Below are positions 52,242 through 61,446 of a stretch of DNA of 64,000 nt, in pieces (the first letter of the stretch is position 1; the number at the start of each line of letters is the position of its first letter). A program made the position numbers and the translations under genes. A model generated the notes under the pieces. It saw only the letters and a list, made by a program, of their open reading frames with translations, did not search any database and had not been told where the DNA came from. The DNA comes from Hymenobacter perfusus (GTDB taxonomy: Bacteria > Bacteroidota > Bacteroidia > Cytophagales > Hymenobacteraceae), in contig NZ_RWIU01000006.1 of assembly GCF_003944765.1 (NCBI RefSeq), forward strand, positions 124,001 to 188,000, given 5' to 3'.

Positions 52242-54842
52242 CTAGGGCCGGCCGCCGCTGGTACCCTGGGCGGGCGTGGCCCCGGCCCCGTTGCCCCCGT
52301 CGCCGCCTTCTTTCAGGTCGTCGTTGTTGATGGAGCGTTTGCGCTTGGGCTGGGCCATGCTCATCTTGCCGATGCGGTAGCTCAGGTTCACCCGGAAGCC
52401 CGAGCGGCGCAGCACGTTCTCGCTGTACTGATCGAGGACGGGCGTACTGATGGAGTTGCGGATTGTGTTGGTGGGCGTCAGGAAGTTGTCGGCCCCGAAG
52501 CCGATGCTGCCTTTCTTATCGGCGAAGTCCTTTTTCAGGCCCACGCTGTACACCCCGAAGCCGCCCTGGTAGCCCTGGAGCTGCACCTGTCGTCCCCGGT
52601 AGAAGCTGAACGCCTGCACGCCCCAGCCCTTGGCAAAGGTGTACCCGCCCATGAGTCGGCCGCTGGCCACCCAGCCCTGGTTGCTGGCCGCGTACAGCAC
52701 ATCGGAGGTGTTGTTGTCGAGGGTAGCGTAGTACACATCCAGGCCGCCGCCCAGCGTGAGCTTGTTCTGCACGTTCACGTTGGCATTCACGCTGCCGCCG
52801 TAAGCGTTTTCGGTACCGATATTGTCGTAGGTGGTCTTGATGAGGGCGCCGTCTTGGGTGCGCACCGGCTGGATGGAGCCGTTAGTGTTACGCGCAAATA
52901 CCGAGAAGTTCAGCGAGGTCTGCTTGATGAAGGTGCTATAGCCCAACTCGTAGTTGTTGGTGTACTCGGGCTTCAACTCGGGGTTGCCCTCGGTGTACTG
53001 CAACTGGTTGCCCGACTGCCGGTTGGGGTTCAGAAATTGCAGGGAAGGACGCTGAATGCGGTAGTTGTAGGCGGCTTTGAGCACGTTGCCGTTGGCCAGC
53101 TTGCGCGAGAGGTTCACGCTGGGCACCAGCACTCCGTATGGGTCAATGGAGGTTTCCGTGTCGGTGCGGAAGTCGGCGTTGATGGTGGTGTACTCGTAGC
53201 GCGCCCCGGCTTTCAGGGTGTAACTCTTGAGGAAGCTCTGGGTGTATGAGAGGTAGGCGGCCGCAATGTTCTGGTTGTAGTCGAACACGTTGGAAAGCGT
53301 GGTGCCGGTCTGCCGCTGCCCGTTCAGGAAGGTAGTATAGTCGCTGTTCACGCGACGCATGATGTCCTTGGCCCCGAACTCCAGCAGCTGGGTTTTGCTC
53401 AGGGGCGTCTGGTAATCGGCCTGCAGCGTGATTTCCTGATTGTAACTGTCGTTGAGGTTGCGGCGGTAGTCGCCGGACCCCTCCCCGCTCAGGGTAGTGT
53501 TGGTGAAGTTGTTGGTGCGGGTGTTGCGGCTGTACTGGGCCAGCAGGCTAAACTCGCGCTGGGGCGTCTCGAAGGTGCGGGTGTAGTTGAGCGTGGCATC
53601 CAGGGTGTTCGAGTTGTCGAGCACCTTCACGTCGCTGAGGCGGTTGGTGAGCGAGTCGCCCAGCACCGGCCGGAAAAACGTGGTCTGCGAGGCTAAGTCG
53701 TCCTGGTAGTTGGTGCCGTTGCGCAGGCCCAGCTGCACCGAGGCCGACAGGAAGTTGTACTTGTTGATGTCGTAGTCCCAGCCCAGCGAGTAGCGCCCGA
53801 ACACGTTCTGCTGGCGCGTATCGGCCGACTGCACGGTGCGCGTGAGCAGCTGACGGTTGGCAATGTCGTTGCCGGTGATGCCGTAGGTGGTTTGCTCGTT
53901 GCGGAACGAGCCGGGCACGTTGTACTGGCCCCGGCCGCCGCCGCCCAGCGAAAAGCCCATCTTGCCCACCCGATACGAGGCGTTCAGGCCCAGATCGGAG
54001 CTGCGCAAACCGGCGCTGGTGCGCAAATCAAGGGTAAAGCCCTGGAGGTTGTTCTGCTTGGTGACAATGTTGATGATGCCGCCCGAGCCTTCGGCGTCGT
54101 ACTTGGCCGAGGGCGAGGTAATCACCTCCACGGTCTTGATCTGGTCGGCCGGAATCTGCTTGAGCGCGTCGGCAATGCTGTTGGCCGAGATGGTGCTGGG
54201 CCGGTTGTTGATGAGCACCCGGATGTTCTGGCTGCCGCGCAAACTCACGTTACCGTCCAGGTCCACCGATAGGTTGGGCACGCGCTTGAGCACGTCGGTG
54301 GCGTCGCCGCCCCGGGTTGTTTCGTCTTTCTCGGCGTTGTACACCGTGCGGTCCACCTTTTCCTCTATCAGACTGCGCTGGCCTTCCACCCGTACTTCGC
54401 CCAGGGCCTGGGCCGAGGATGCCAGAGCTATGGCCCCCAGGGCCACCGTGTTACCGGCCTCAGTAATCACCACACCCGGCTTTTCCACCAGCGTGTAGCC
54501 AATAAAGCTGATCTGGATGGTGTACGTGCCGGCCGCAATGCGCGGAATTGAGAATTTGCCGTTGTCGTCGGCGGCGGTGCCATCCACGGGCTTGCCGGTG
54601 GCCGGGTTCAGCAAGACCACGGTGGCATAGGGCACCGGCTGCTTGGTAGCGGCATCGGTAACGGTGCCGGTAATGCGGCCCGTTCCTTCCTGCGGGGCCA
54701 TAACGGCGGCCCCACCGGCCCCGGTCGGCCGGATAGCACCGGCGGGCCGACCAGCACCAGCCGGGGGCCCACCAGCGGGCATTTGGGCCAGCACCACGTG
54801 GCTGCCGGAAAGGAGAAGAATCGGGAGGAATAACTTTTTCAT
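52242..54842 (-). CDS. TonB-dependent receptor, outer-membrane beta-barrel type
   Basis: 866 residues. Signal peptide (KKLFLPILLLSGSHVVLAQM), a Gly/Pro/Ala-rich stretch, a carboxypeptidase-regulatory-like domain (GRITGTVTDAATKQPVPYAT), plug (DVLKRVPNLSVDLDGNVSL, ADQIKTVEVITSPSAKYDAE) and a large barrel with NYRIQRPSLQFLNPNRQSGN. Ends with a disordered charged and glycine-rich tail (RSINNDDLKEGGDGGNGAGA) after the last strand, which is odd because the barrel usually ends the protein. Ligand unknown. Confidence 0.93.
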   Translation of the reverse strand: MKKLFLPILLLSGSHVVLAQMPAGGPPAGAGRPAGAIRPTGAGGAAVMAPQEGTGRITGTVTDAATKQPVPYATVVLLNPATGKPVDGTAADDNGKFSIPRIAAGTYTIQISFIGYTLVEKPGVVITEAGNTVALGAIALASSAQALGEVRVEGQRSLIEEKVDRTVYNAEKDETTRGGDATDVLKRVPNLSVDLDGNVSLRGSQNIRVLINNRPSTISANSIADALKQIPADQIKTVEVITSPSAKYDAEGSGGIINIVTKQNNLQGFTLDLRTSAGLRSSDLGLNASYRVGKMGFSLGGGGRGQYNVPGSFRNEQTTYGITGNDIANRQLLTRTVQSADTRQQNVFGRYSLGWDYDINKYNFLSASVQLGLRNGTNYQDDLASQTTFFRPVLGDSLTNRLSDVKVLDNSNTLDATLNYTRTFETPQREFSLLAQYSRNTRTNNFTNTTLSGEGSGDYRRNLNDSYNQEITLQADYQTPLSKTQLLEFGAKDIMRRVNSDYTTFLNGQRQTGTTLSNVFDYNQNIAAAYLSYTQSFLKSYTLKAGARYEYTTINADFRTDTETSIDPYGVLVPSVNLSRKLANGNVLKAAYNYRIQRPSLQFLNPNRQSGNQLQYTEGNPELKPEYTNNYELGYSTFIKQTSLNFSVFARNTNGSIQPVRTQDGALIKTTYDNIGTENAYGGSVNANVNVQNKLTLGGGLDVYYATLDNNTSDVLYAASNQGWVASGRLMGGYTFAKGWGVQAFSFYRGRQVQLQGYQGGFGVYSVGLKKDFADKKGSIGFGADNFLTPTNTIRNSISTPVLDQYSENVLRRSGFRVNLSYRIGKMSMAQPKRKRSINNDDLKEGGDGGNGAGATPAQGTSGGRP

Positions 54843-55093
54843 GTGCGAGAGGGGAAGCGTCTATCACCCGGCGGCCAAACGACCACTGCGGGCCATCGGG
54901 CGCGGTATCCATGCAAACCTAATTGCTCTGGCCCCGCCCCCGAAAAGAAGCCGACCAATCGGCTGATTTCTGCGGCGGAGGCCGATAAAAGGTCGGGCGA
55001 ATACCGGGTAACCGAGCCACAGACGCAACTTCGCCGCCGAGGTGGCACCAAGGCCTGAATATTTGTCGGGTTTGTGGGCGGCCGGAAACGCAA

Positions 55094-55122
55094 AACGCCC
55101 CTCCGGGAGCCGGAGGGGCGTT
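55094..55122. terminator. Terminator after the oligopeptidase gene
   Basis: AACGCCCCTCCGG-GAG-CCGGAGGGGCGTT, about 40 bases after the stop codon on the minus strand. The 54843-55093 stretch upstream of it holds the receptor's promoter region and no other gene that I recognise. Confidence 0.75.
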
Positions 55123-55160
55123 CTGTTGTGGCGTACAGCGCCGCTTCGCAGTACTTACGG

Positions 55161-57287
55161 TCAGGCCTTCACCCCCAGCAGCAGCAGCATAAAGGCAAAC
55201 TGCCGGGCTGTGTCGTGGATGGACTTGAAGCGGCCGGAGGCACCACCGTGGCCGGCGGCCATGTCGGTGTGGAGCAGCAGCAGGTTCTGGTCGGTTTTGA
55301 GGGTACGCAGCTTGGCTACCCACTTGGCCGGCTCGAAGTACTGCACCTGCGAGTCGTGCAGGCCGGTGGTAACGAGCATGTTCGGGTAGGCCTGGGCCTT
55401 CACCTGGTCGTAGGGCGAGTACGAGAGCATATAGTCGTAGAACTCTTTCTGGTTGGGGTTGCCCCACTCGTCGTACTCGCCGGTGGTCAGCGGAATGCTT
55501 TCGTCGAGCATCGTCGTCACCACATCCACGAAGGGCACGGCCGCTACTACGCCCTTGTAGTACTCGGGGTGGTTGTTCACTACTGCGCCCATCAGCAGGC
55601 CGCCGGCCGAGCCGCCCATGGCAAACAGCTTATCGGCGGAGGTGAACTTCTGGTCGATGAGGAACTTGGAGCAGTCGGTGAAGTCGGTGAAGGTGTTTTT
55701 CTTCCGGAGCTTCTTGCCGTTCTCGTACCACTGCCGGCCCATTTCCTGCCCGCCGCGGATGTGGCAAATCACGTAGGCGAAGCCCCGATCCAGCAAGCTC
55801 AGGCGGGCGGCGCTGAAGGTAGCGTCCATGGAGTAGCCGTAGGATCCGTAGGCGTACTGCAGCAGCGGGGCCGAGCTATCTTTCTTAAAACCCTTTTTGT
55901 AGACAATGGACATCGGGATTTTGGTGCCATCGGTGGCAGTGGCGTACACCCGCTCGGTCACGTAATCCTCCTTCTTGAAGCTTCCGAGCACGGTTTGCTC
56001 CTTGAGCAGCTTCTTGCTGCGGGCGCTCATATCGTAGTCGAAGGTGGAATTGGGCGTGGTGAGCGAGGAGTAGCCGTAGCGCAGCACGGGCGTGTCGAAC
56101 TCGGGGTTGATGCTGATGGCGGCCGTGTAGGTGGGCTCCCCGAAGTTGAGGTAGTGCTCCTGCTTGTCCTTCCACCGAATCACGCGCAGCTGCAGCAGGC
56201 CTTCCTTCCGCTCACCCAGCACCAAGTAGTCCTTGAACAGCTCCATGTTTTCCAGAAACACGTCGGGGCGGTGAGCAATGACCTCCTGCCAGGCCGTTTT
56301 GGCAGTATTCTTCACCGGCGTTTTCAGCAGCCGGAAGTTGGGCGCCCCGGCGTTGGACAGCACGTAGAACTCATTACCGAAGTGCTCCACCTCGTACAGA
56401 TGGTCGGCCTCCCGGGGCAGAAACACCTTCAGCGGCTCACCTGGTTTGCTGGCCTCCAAATAGCGCACCTCCGACGACATAGTGCTGCCGATATCCAGCA
56501 GCACGTACTGCCGCGACTTGGAGCGGTGGACCCCGATGCGGAAGGTGTTGTCCTTCTCCTCATACACCAGCTGGTCCTGGCCGGGGTCGGTGCCCAGGGT
56601 GTGGCGGTAGAGCTGGTAATCGAGCAGCGTGGTGGGGTCTTTGCGGACGTAGAACACCGTCTCGTTGTCGGTGGCCCACACGGCGTTGCCGCTGGTGTTC
56701 GGGATTTGCTCGGGGTAGAGCTGGCCGGTTTGCAGGTTGCGGAAGCGCAGCGTGTAGAGGCGGCGGCTCACCACGTCCTCGGAGTAGGCCAGCACCTGGT
56801 TGTCGTCGCTCACCTCGAAGCCGCCGATCTGGTAGTAGTCCTTGCCCTTGCCCAACTCGTTGGCGTTGAGCAGGATTTCCTCTTTGGCGCTCAGGCTGCC
56901 CTTTTTGCGGCAGTAAATCGGGTACTCGGCCCCGGCCTCGAAGCGGGTGTAGTAGTAGTACCCGTTCTCGCGGTACGGCACCGACTCATCCTGCTCCTTG
57001 ATGCGGCCCTTAATTTCCTGGAACAGCTTTTCTTCCAGCCCCTTCACCGGAGCCATTTGCTGCTCGGTGTAGGCGTTTTCGGCGTTCAGGTAGCTGATGA
57101 CTTCCGGGTTTTCGCGCTCATTGAGCCAATAGTAATTGTCGAGGCGGGTGCCAAACGGCGACTTAAGTTCTTTGGGCTGGAGAGCCGCAACGGGAGGTTT
57201 GGACATGATGGCAGTAGTGCTTTGGGCGAAAAGCGCGCCGCTGAGCAGCAGCCCCGCGCCCGTAAGCCAGGTGTACAAGGAGTTCAT
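55161..57287 (-). CDS. Oligopeptidase B-like S9 peptidase (exported)
   Basis: 708 residues. Signal peptide (SLYTWLTGAGLLLSGALFAQ), then the seven-bladed propeller and the alpha/beta-hydrolase domain. Catalytic Ser in GGSAGGLLMGAVVNNHPEYY, Asp after VTTGLHDSQVQYFEP, His in DMAAGHGGASGRF. Glutamate-rich S1 features (ECIxx-type) not examined. A secreted form of a normally cytoplasmic family is common in Bacteroidota. ATG 57287 is selected over 57305 because it starts the signal peptide. Confidence 0.93.
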   Translation of the reverse strand: MNSLYTWLTGAGLLLSGALFAQSTTAIMSKPPVAALQPKELKSPFGTRLDNYYWLNERENPEVISYLNAENAYTEQQMAPVKGLEEKLFQEIKGRIKEQDESVPYRENGYYYYTRFEAGAEYPIYCRKKGSLSAKEEILLNANELGKGKDYYQIGGFEVSDDNQVLAYSEDVVSRRLYTLRFRNLQTGQLYPEQIPNTSGNAVWATDNETVFYVRKDPTTLLDYQLYRHTLGTDPGQDQLVYEEKDNTFRIGVHRSKSRQYVLLDIGSTMSSEVRYLEASKPGEPLKVFLPREADHLYEVEHFGNEFYVLSNAGAPNFRLLKTPVKNTAKTAWQEVIAHRPDVFLENMELFKDYLVLGERKEGLLQLRVIRWKDKQEHYLNFGEPTYTAAISINPEFDTPVLRYGYSSLTTPNSTFDYDMSARSKKLLKEQTVLGSFKKEDYVTERVYATATDGTKIPMSIVYKKGFKKDSSAPLLQYAYGSYGYSMDATFSAARLSLLDRGFAYVICHIRGGQEMGRQWYENGKKLRKKNTFTDFTDCSKFLIDQKFTSADKLFAMGGSAGGLLMGAVVNNHPEYYKGVVAAVPFVDVVTTMLDESIPLTTGEYDEWGNPNQKEFYDYMLSYSPYDQVKAQAYPNMLVTTGLHDSQVQYFEPAKWVAKLRTLKTDQNLLLLHTDMAAGHGGASGRFKSIHDTARQFAFMLLLLGVKA

Positions 57288-57382
57288 AGCGCAACAAGTC
57301 AGCAAGTGAAATGGATGCGCTAAAGAAACGGGGAATTTGCGAAGAGCGGCGGCGAGTGGGTGAAAGAATGGCCGTGCCCTTC

Positions 57383-57505
57383 TTCACGCGAAAGATGGCC
57401 TCCCCGATAATGGGGAGGCCATCTTTCGCGTGAAAACCGCCGCCCCGCAGTTTGGAAGGCAGGACTTCACGTGAAAACCTTCTCCCCGCGGTTTGGAAGG
57501 CAGCC
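57383..57505. repeat. Perfect hairpin plus a duplicated 41-bp segment
   Basis: 57383-57434 is a palindrome with 23-bp arms (TTCACGCGAAAGATGGCCTC outer part) and a short TAAT-type loop. Two copies of GTGAAAACC...CCGCrGTTTGGAAGGCAG start at 57430 and 57471, 41 bases apart. It follows the valS stop and may act as its terminator. Confidence 0.7.
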
Positions 57506-57516
57506 CGGCGTCAGGT

Positions 57517-60147
57517 TTACAGCGCCGCCAGGCTTTGCTCCAGGGCCGTGATTTTGGCTTCAGTGTCGGCCAGCTTCTGCCGCTCGCGCTCTACCAGGTC
57601 GGGCTTGGCGTTGGCCACGAACTTTTCGTTGGCCAGCTTTTTCAGCACCGAGTCGCGGAAGCCCTGGGCGTATTCCAGCTCCTTGCTGAGGCGCTCTTTC
57701 TCGGCCCCGAGGTCAATCTGACCTTCCAGCGGCACGAAGAACTCCGAGCCGCCCGCTACGAAGCCCACCGAAGCGGCCGGCGCTTCCGTCACCACCGATA
57801 CGTCGGTGAGGGCGGCCAGCTTGCGGATGATGGGATCGTAGTCGGTCAGCAGCTGGGTGTCGTCAGTTTTGGCGGCCAGGGTCAGGGGCTTGTTGGGGCC
57901 CAGGCCCTTCTGGTTGCGGATGGTGCGCACGCCGCCCACAATGGCCAGCGCCTTTTCCATGCGGGCCAGCACCTCGGCGGCGCCCGCTACAGGCTGGGCC
58001 TTGGGCCAGGCGGCCACGCACACGTACTCCTTAGGGCCGCGCTCCTTCAGCTCGTGCCAGATTTCCTCCGTAATGAAGGGCATGAACGGGTGCAGCAGCT
58101 TGAGCAGGGTTTCGAGGAAACCGGTGGTCAGGCGCAGCGTTTCGGGGTCGATGGGGGCCTGGTAGGCGGGCTTGATCATCTCCAGATACTCGGAGCAGAA
58201 ATCGTCCCACACCAGCTTGTACACCGTCATCAGCGCGTCGCTCATCCGGAACTTCTCGAAGTGCTCGTCCAGCTCCGCAATGGTGGCATTCAGCTTAGCG
58301 CCGAACCACTCCACGGCCTTCTCGTTGGGGAAGGGCAGCGCGGCATCCACCTCCCAGCCCTGGGTGAGGCGGAAGGCGTTCCAGAGCTTGTTGGAGAAGT
58401 TGCGGCCCTGCTCCACCAGCTTTTCGTCGTAGAGCAAGTCGTTGCCAGCCGGGGCCGAGAACAGCATGCCGGTGCGCACGCCATCGGCCCCGAACTGCTT
58501 GATGAGGTCCAGCGGATCGGGCGAGTTGCCGAGCTGCTTGCTCATCTTGCGGCCCTGGGCGTCGCGCACAATGCCGGTCAGGTACACGTTGCGGAAGGGC
58601 ACTTCCTTGCGGAATTCCAGCCCGGCCATAATCATGCGGGCCACCCAGAAAAACAGGATGTCCGGCCCCGTCACCAGGTCGTTGGTGGGGTAGAAGTAGT
58701 TGACGTCGGCATTATCGGGGTCCTTAAAGCCGTCAAACACCGAAATCGGCCACAGCCACGACGAAAACCAGGTATCCAGCACGTCCTCGTCCTGGCGCAG
58801 ATCCGAGAGCTGCAACTCGACGTTGCCGCTCTGCTCGCGGGCCTGGATCAGGGCTTCTTCGGCGGTGAGGGCCACCACGTAGGTGCCGTCGGGCAGGTAG
58901 TAGGCCGGAATCTGCTGGCCCCACCACAGCTGCCGCGAGATGCACCAGTCGCGCACGTTCTCCATCCACACCCGGTAGGTGTTCTTGAACTTGGCCGGGT
59001 GCAGCTTCACGGTGTCGTTTTCCACCACCTCCAGGGCCGGCTTGGCCAGGTGCTCCATTTTCAGGAACCACTGCAAGCTCAGGCGGGGCTCAATGACGGC
59101 CTTGGTGCGCTCGGAGGTCTGCACGATGCTGGCGTACTCCTCCACCTTTACCAGGTGGCCGGCTTCCTCCAGGTCCTTCACGATGTTGCGGCGGGCCGCA
59201 AACCGGTCTTGGCCCACGTACAGCACCGCCTTCTCGTTGAGCGAGCCGTCGTTGTTCAGGATGTCGATAACGGGCAGGTTGTGCTTCACGCCCAGCTCGT
59301 AGTCGTTCAGGTCGTGGGCCGGGGTCACCTTCAGCGCGCCGGTGCCGAAATCAATGCTCACGTATTCATCCAGAATCACCGGAATGTCGCGGCCCAGCAG
59401 CGGAATCCGCACTTTCGCGCCGTGCAGGTGCGTGTAGCGCGGGTCGTTCGGGTTCACCGCCACGGCCACGTCGGCCATGATTGTTTCGGGTCGCGACGTA
59501 GCCACGGTCAGGAACTGGCCCTCCTGCCCTACCACTTCGTAGCGCAAATGGTACATCTTGGCCATGACGTCCTTGGGAATCACTTCCTCATCAGACAACG
59601 CCGTCTGGCCCAGCGGGTCCCAGTTCACCATGCGGATGCCGCGGTACACGAGTCCCTTCTGGTGCAGGTCCACGAACACGCGCAACACGGCCTCAGTCAG
59701 CTCAGGCTCCATGGTGAAGCGCGTCCGGTCCCAGTCGCAGGAAGCGCCCAGCTGCTTGAGCTGCTCCAGAATGATGCCGCCGTACTTCTCCTTCCAGGCG
59801 AAGGCGTGCTCCAGAAACTGGTCCCGGGTCAGGTCCTTCTTCTCGATGCCCTGCTCCTTGAGCAGCGCCACTACCTTGGCTTCGGTGGCAATGGAGGCGT
59901 GGTCGGTGCCGGGCACCCAGCAGGCTTCCTTGCCCTGCATGCGGGCCCGGCGCACCAGCACGTCCTGAATGGTATTGTTGAGCATGTGGCCCATGTGCAG
60001 CACGCCCGTCACGTTGGGCGGCGGAATTACCACGGTGTAGGGCTGCTTACGGGGGTTGGCTTTGGCTTTGAAGAAGCCCTGCTCCTGCCAGCGCTGGTAC
60101 CATTTGGCTTCAACGTCGGCGGGAGTATAAGTTTTGGCGATGGACAT
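57517..60147 (-). CDS. valS: Valyl-tRNA synthetase
   Basis: 876 residues. Class I synthetase with HMGH in VTGVLHMGHMLNN (HIGH box), GRKMSKQLGNSPDPLDL (KMSKS box), an editing domain between, and the C-terminal coiled coil (EKERLSKELEYAQGFRDSVL) that contacts tRNA. ATG 60147 is the start: a TACTTTTG -7 box at 60177-60184 overlaps the codons just after the upstream ATG at 60189, so that ATG would be outside the transcript. Confidence 0.96.
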   Translation of the reverse strand: MSIAKTYTPADVEAKWYQRWQEQGFFKAKANPRKQPYTVVIPPPNVTGVLHMGHMLNNTIQDVLVRRARMQGKEACWVPGTDHASIATEAKVVALLKEQGIEKKDLTRDQFLEHAFAWKEKYGGIILEQLKQLGASCDWDRTRFTMEPELTEAVLRVFVDLHQKGLVYRGIRMVNWDPLGQTALSDEEVIPKDVMAKMYHLRYEVVGQEGQFLTVATSRPETIMADVAVAVNPNDPRYTHLHGAKVRIPLLGRDIPVILDEYVSIDFGTGALKVTPAHDLNDYELGVKHNLPVIDILNNDGSLNEKAVLYVGQDRFAARRNIVKDLEEAGHLVKVEEYASIVQTSERTKAVIEPRLSLQWFLKMEHLAKPALEVVENDTVKLHPAKFKNTYRVWMENVRDWCISRQLWWGQQIPAYYLPDGTYVVALTAEEALIQAREQSGNVELQLSDLRQDEDVLDTWFSSWLWPISVFDGFKDPDNADVNYFYPTNDLVTGPDILFFWVARMIMAGLEFRKEVPFRNVYLTGIVRDAQGRKMSKQLGNSPDPLDLIKQFGADGVRTGMLFSAPAGNDLLYDEKLVEQGRNFSNKLWNAFRLTQGWEVDAALPFPNEKAVEWFGAKLNATIAELDEHFEKFRMSDALMTVYKLVWDDFCSEYLEMIKPAYQAPIDPETLRLTTGFLETLLKLLHPFMPFITEEIWHELKERGPKEYVCVAAWPKAQPVAGAAEVLARMEKALAIVGGVRTIRNQKGLGPNKPLTLAAKTDDTQLLTDYDPIIRKLAALTDVSVVTEAPAASVGFVAGGSEFFVPLEGQIDLGAEKERLSKELEYAQGFRDSVLKKLANEKFVANAKPDLVERERQKLADTEAKITALEQSLAAL

Positions 60148-60176
60148 CGGCGGGAAAGTCTGTTCAGATACGGGCA

Positions 60177-60184
60177 CAAAAGTA
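60177..60184 (-). promoter_or_regulatory. Putative -7 box of valS
   Basis: TACTTTTG on the minus strand, 29 bases upstream of the valS ATG at 60147. Decides between two possible starts. Confidence 0.55.
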
Positions 60185-60316
60185 GGCATTTCGGGCGGGG
60201 GCCGGAAATATGGTGATACTCACCTCCGAAACTGATTCACTCGCCCCGGGCACTCCTTTTTGGCGGTATTTATCCGGATTTTCAGCGTTTCCCCCTTTTC
60301 ATAGAACCACTTTCCG

Positions 60317-60324
60317 TATTTTTG
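60317..60324 (+). promoter_or_regulatory. Putative -7 box of the nitrilase-fold gene
   Basis: TATTTTTG, 93 bases upstream of the ATG at 60418. Confidence 0.4.
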
Positions 60325-60417
60325 AAGCTAGACCATCGTTCTGCTCCTTATCCGCTGCCTCCCACCCGGTACTTTCCCTTTTCTGTACCTTCTTCATCTC
60401 GTAGCTGACGCCCCTAC

Positions 60418-61359
60418 ATGGCTCTTTTCTCCTTCCGCAAACCTTTGGCCGGCGGGGTCCCGACTCCGGCAGCCCCGCCGCCTACCCCCACCCCTGTTAT
60501 CCCTACGTTTACCAGCTCCGTACGAATAGGAATGGGCCAGCTGCTGGTGGAAGGCGGTGAGCCAGAGCGCAATCTGGAGCGAGCTGAACGCATGATTGCC
60601 GAAGCCGCTGCCCGCCAGTGCGACGTAGTGCTGCTGCCCGAAACCCTGGACTTTGCCTGGACGCACCCCAGCGCCCTCACCGAGGCCCAGCCCATTCCCG
60701 GTCCCTACTCCGACCGGCTCTGCCAGGCGGCCCTGCGCCACAACCTCTACCTCTGCGCCGGCCTCACGGAGCGCGCCCCCGATGGCCGCAACTATAACGC
60801 CGCTATCCTCATCAACCCGCAGGGCAAAATCATCTGCAAATACCACAAAATCAACCTCCTGGAAGTAGAGTTACCGTTTTATGCGGTAGGCCAGACACTG
60901 AACGTGGTGGATACACCCCTGGGAAAAATCGGGGTGAATATCTGCGCCGATAACTTCCTTGACGGCCTGCCCATCGGGCACACGCTGGCCCGCATGGGGG
61001 CCGAGTTCATCCTCTCGCCTTCGTCCTGGACGGTGGATTACTCCATTACGGAGGAGCACGACCCCTACCGCGAGAAGTGGGTGAAGCCGTATTCCATTCT
61101 GGCCCAGCTCTATAACGTATCTGTTGTAGGCACTACCTCGGTGGGCTACATTGTGGGCGGCCCGTACGAGGGCAAGAAAAGCGTGGGCTGCTCTTTGGCC
61201 GTGGATGCCAGCGGCATCCGGGCGCAGGGTACGTTCAACGAGTTTGCCGGCGACTTGGTAGTGGCCGACCTGCCCCGGCCCGTGCGCCCCGAGCAGGGCA
61301 CCCAGATTGGCCAGATGCTGCAGCGGAAAGGCTTTGCTTTCGACAAGCTGCCTGCGTAG
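60418..61359 (+). CDS. Carbon-nitrogen hydrolase (nitrilase superfamily)
   Basis: 313 residues. After a Pro-rich N-terminus of about 35 residues the nitrilase fold starts (VRIGMGQLLVEGGEPERNLE). Catalytic triad: Glu in VVLLPETLDFAW, Lys in ICKYHKINLLEVELPFYAVG, Cys in GVNICADNFLDGLPIG. Such enzymes hydrolyse amides, carbamoyl groups or glutamine. It is 87 bases upstream of an N-acetyl sugar amidotransferase gene; in NAD synthetase a nitrilase-fold glutaminase feeds ammonia to a PP-loop ligase, so a similar role here is possible. Confidence 0.9.
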   Translation: MALFSFRKPLAGGVPTPAAPPPTPTPVIPTFTSSVRIGMGQLLVEGGEPERNLERAERMIAEAAARQCDVVLLPETLDFAWTHPSALTEAQPIPGPYSDRLCQAALRHNLYLCAGLTERAPDGRNYNAAILINPQGKIICKYHKINLLEVELPFYAVGQTLNVVDTPLGKIGVNICADNFLDGLPIGHTLARMGAEFILSPSSWTVDYSITEEHDPYREKWVKPYSILAQLYNVSVVGTTSVGYIVGGPYEGKKSVGCSLAVDASGIRAQGTFNEFAGDLVVADLPRPVRPEQGTQIGQMLQRKGFAFDKLPA

Positions 61360-61446
61360 CGCCTGATATTTTCGTTTTACTCTGGCGCGTCACAACCCGC
61401 GCCGTTTTTCCGGTGCCCGCATCGGACTGCACTCGTTCCCAACCAC

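Noticed and set aside
57493..60216. Plus-strand 900-codon frame opposite valS
   Set aside because: Shadow of valS, whose HIGH and KMSKS boxes are clear; the shadow is composed of L/V/G/H-rich filler with no fold pattern.
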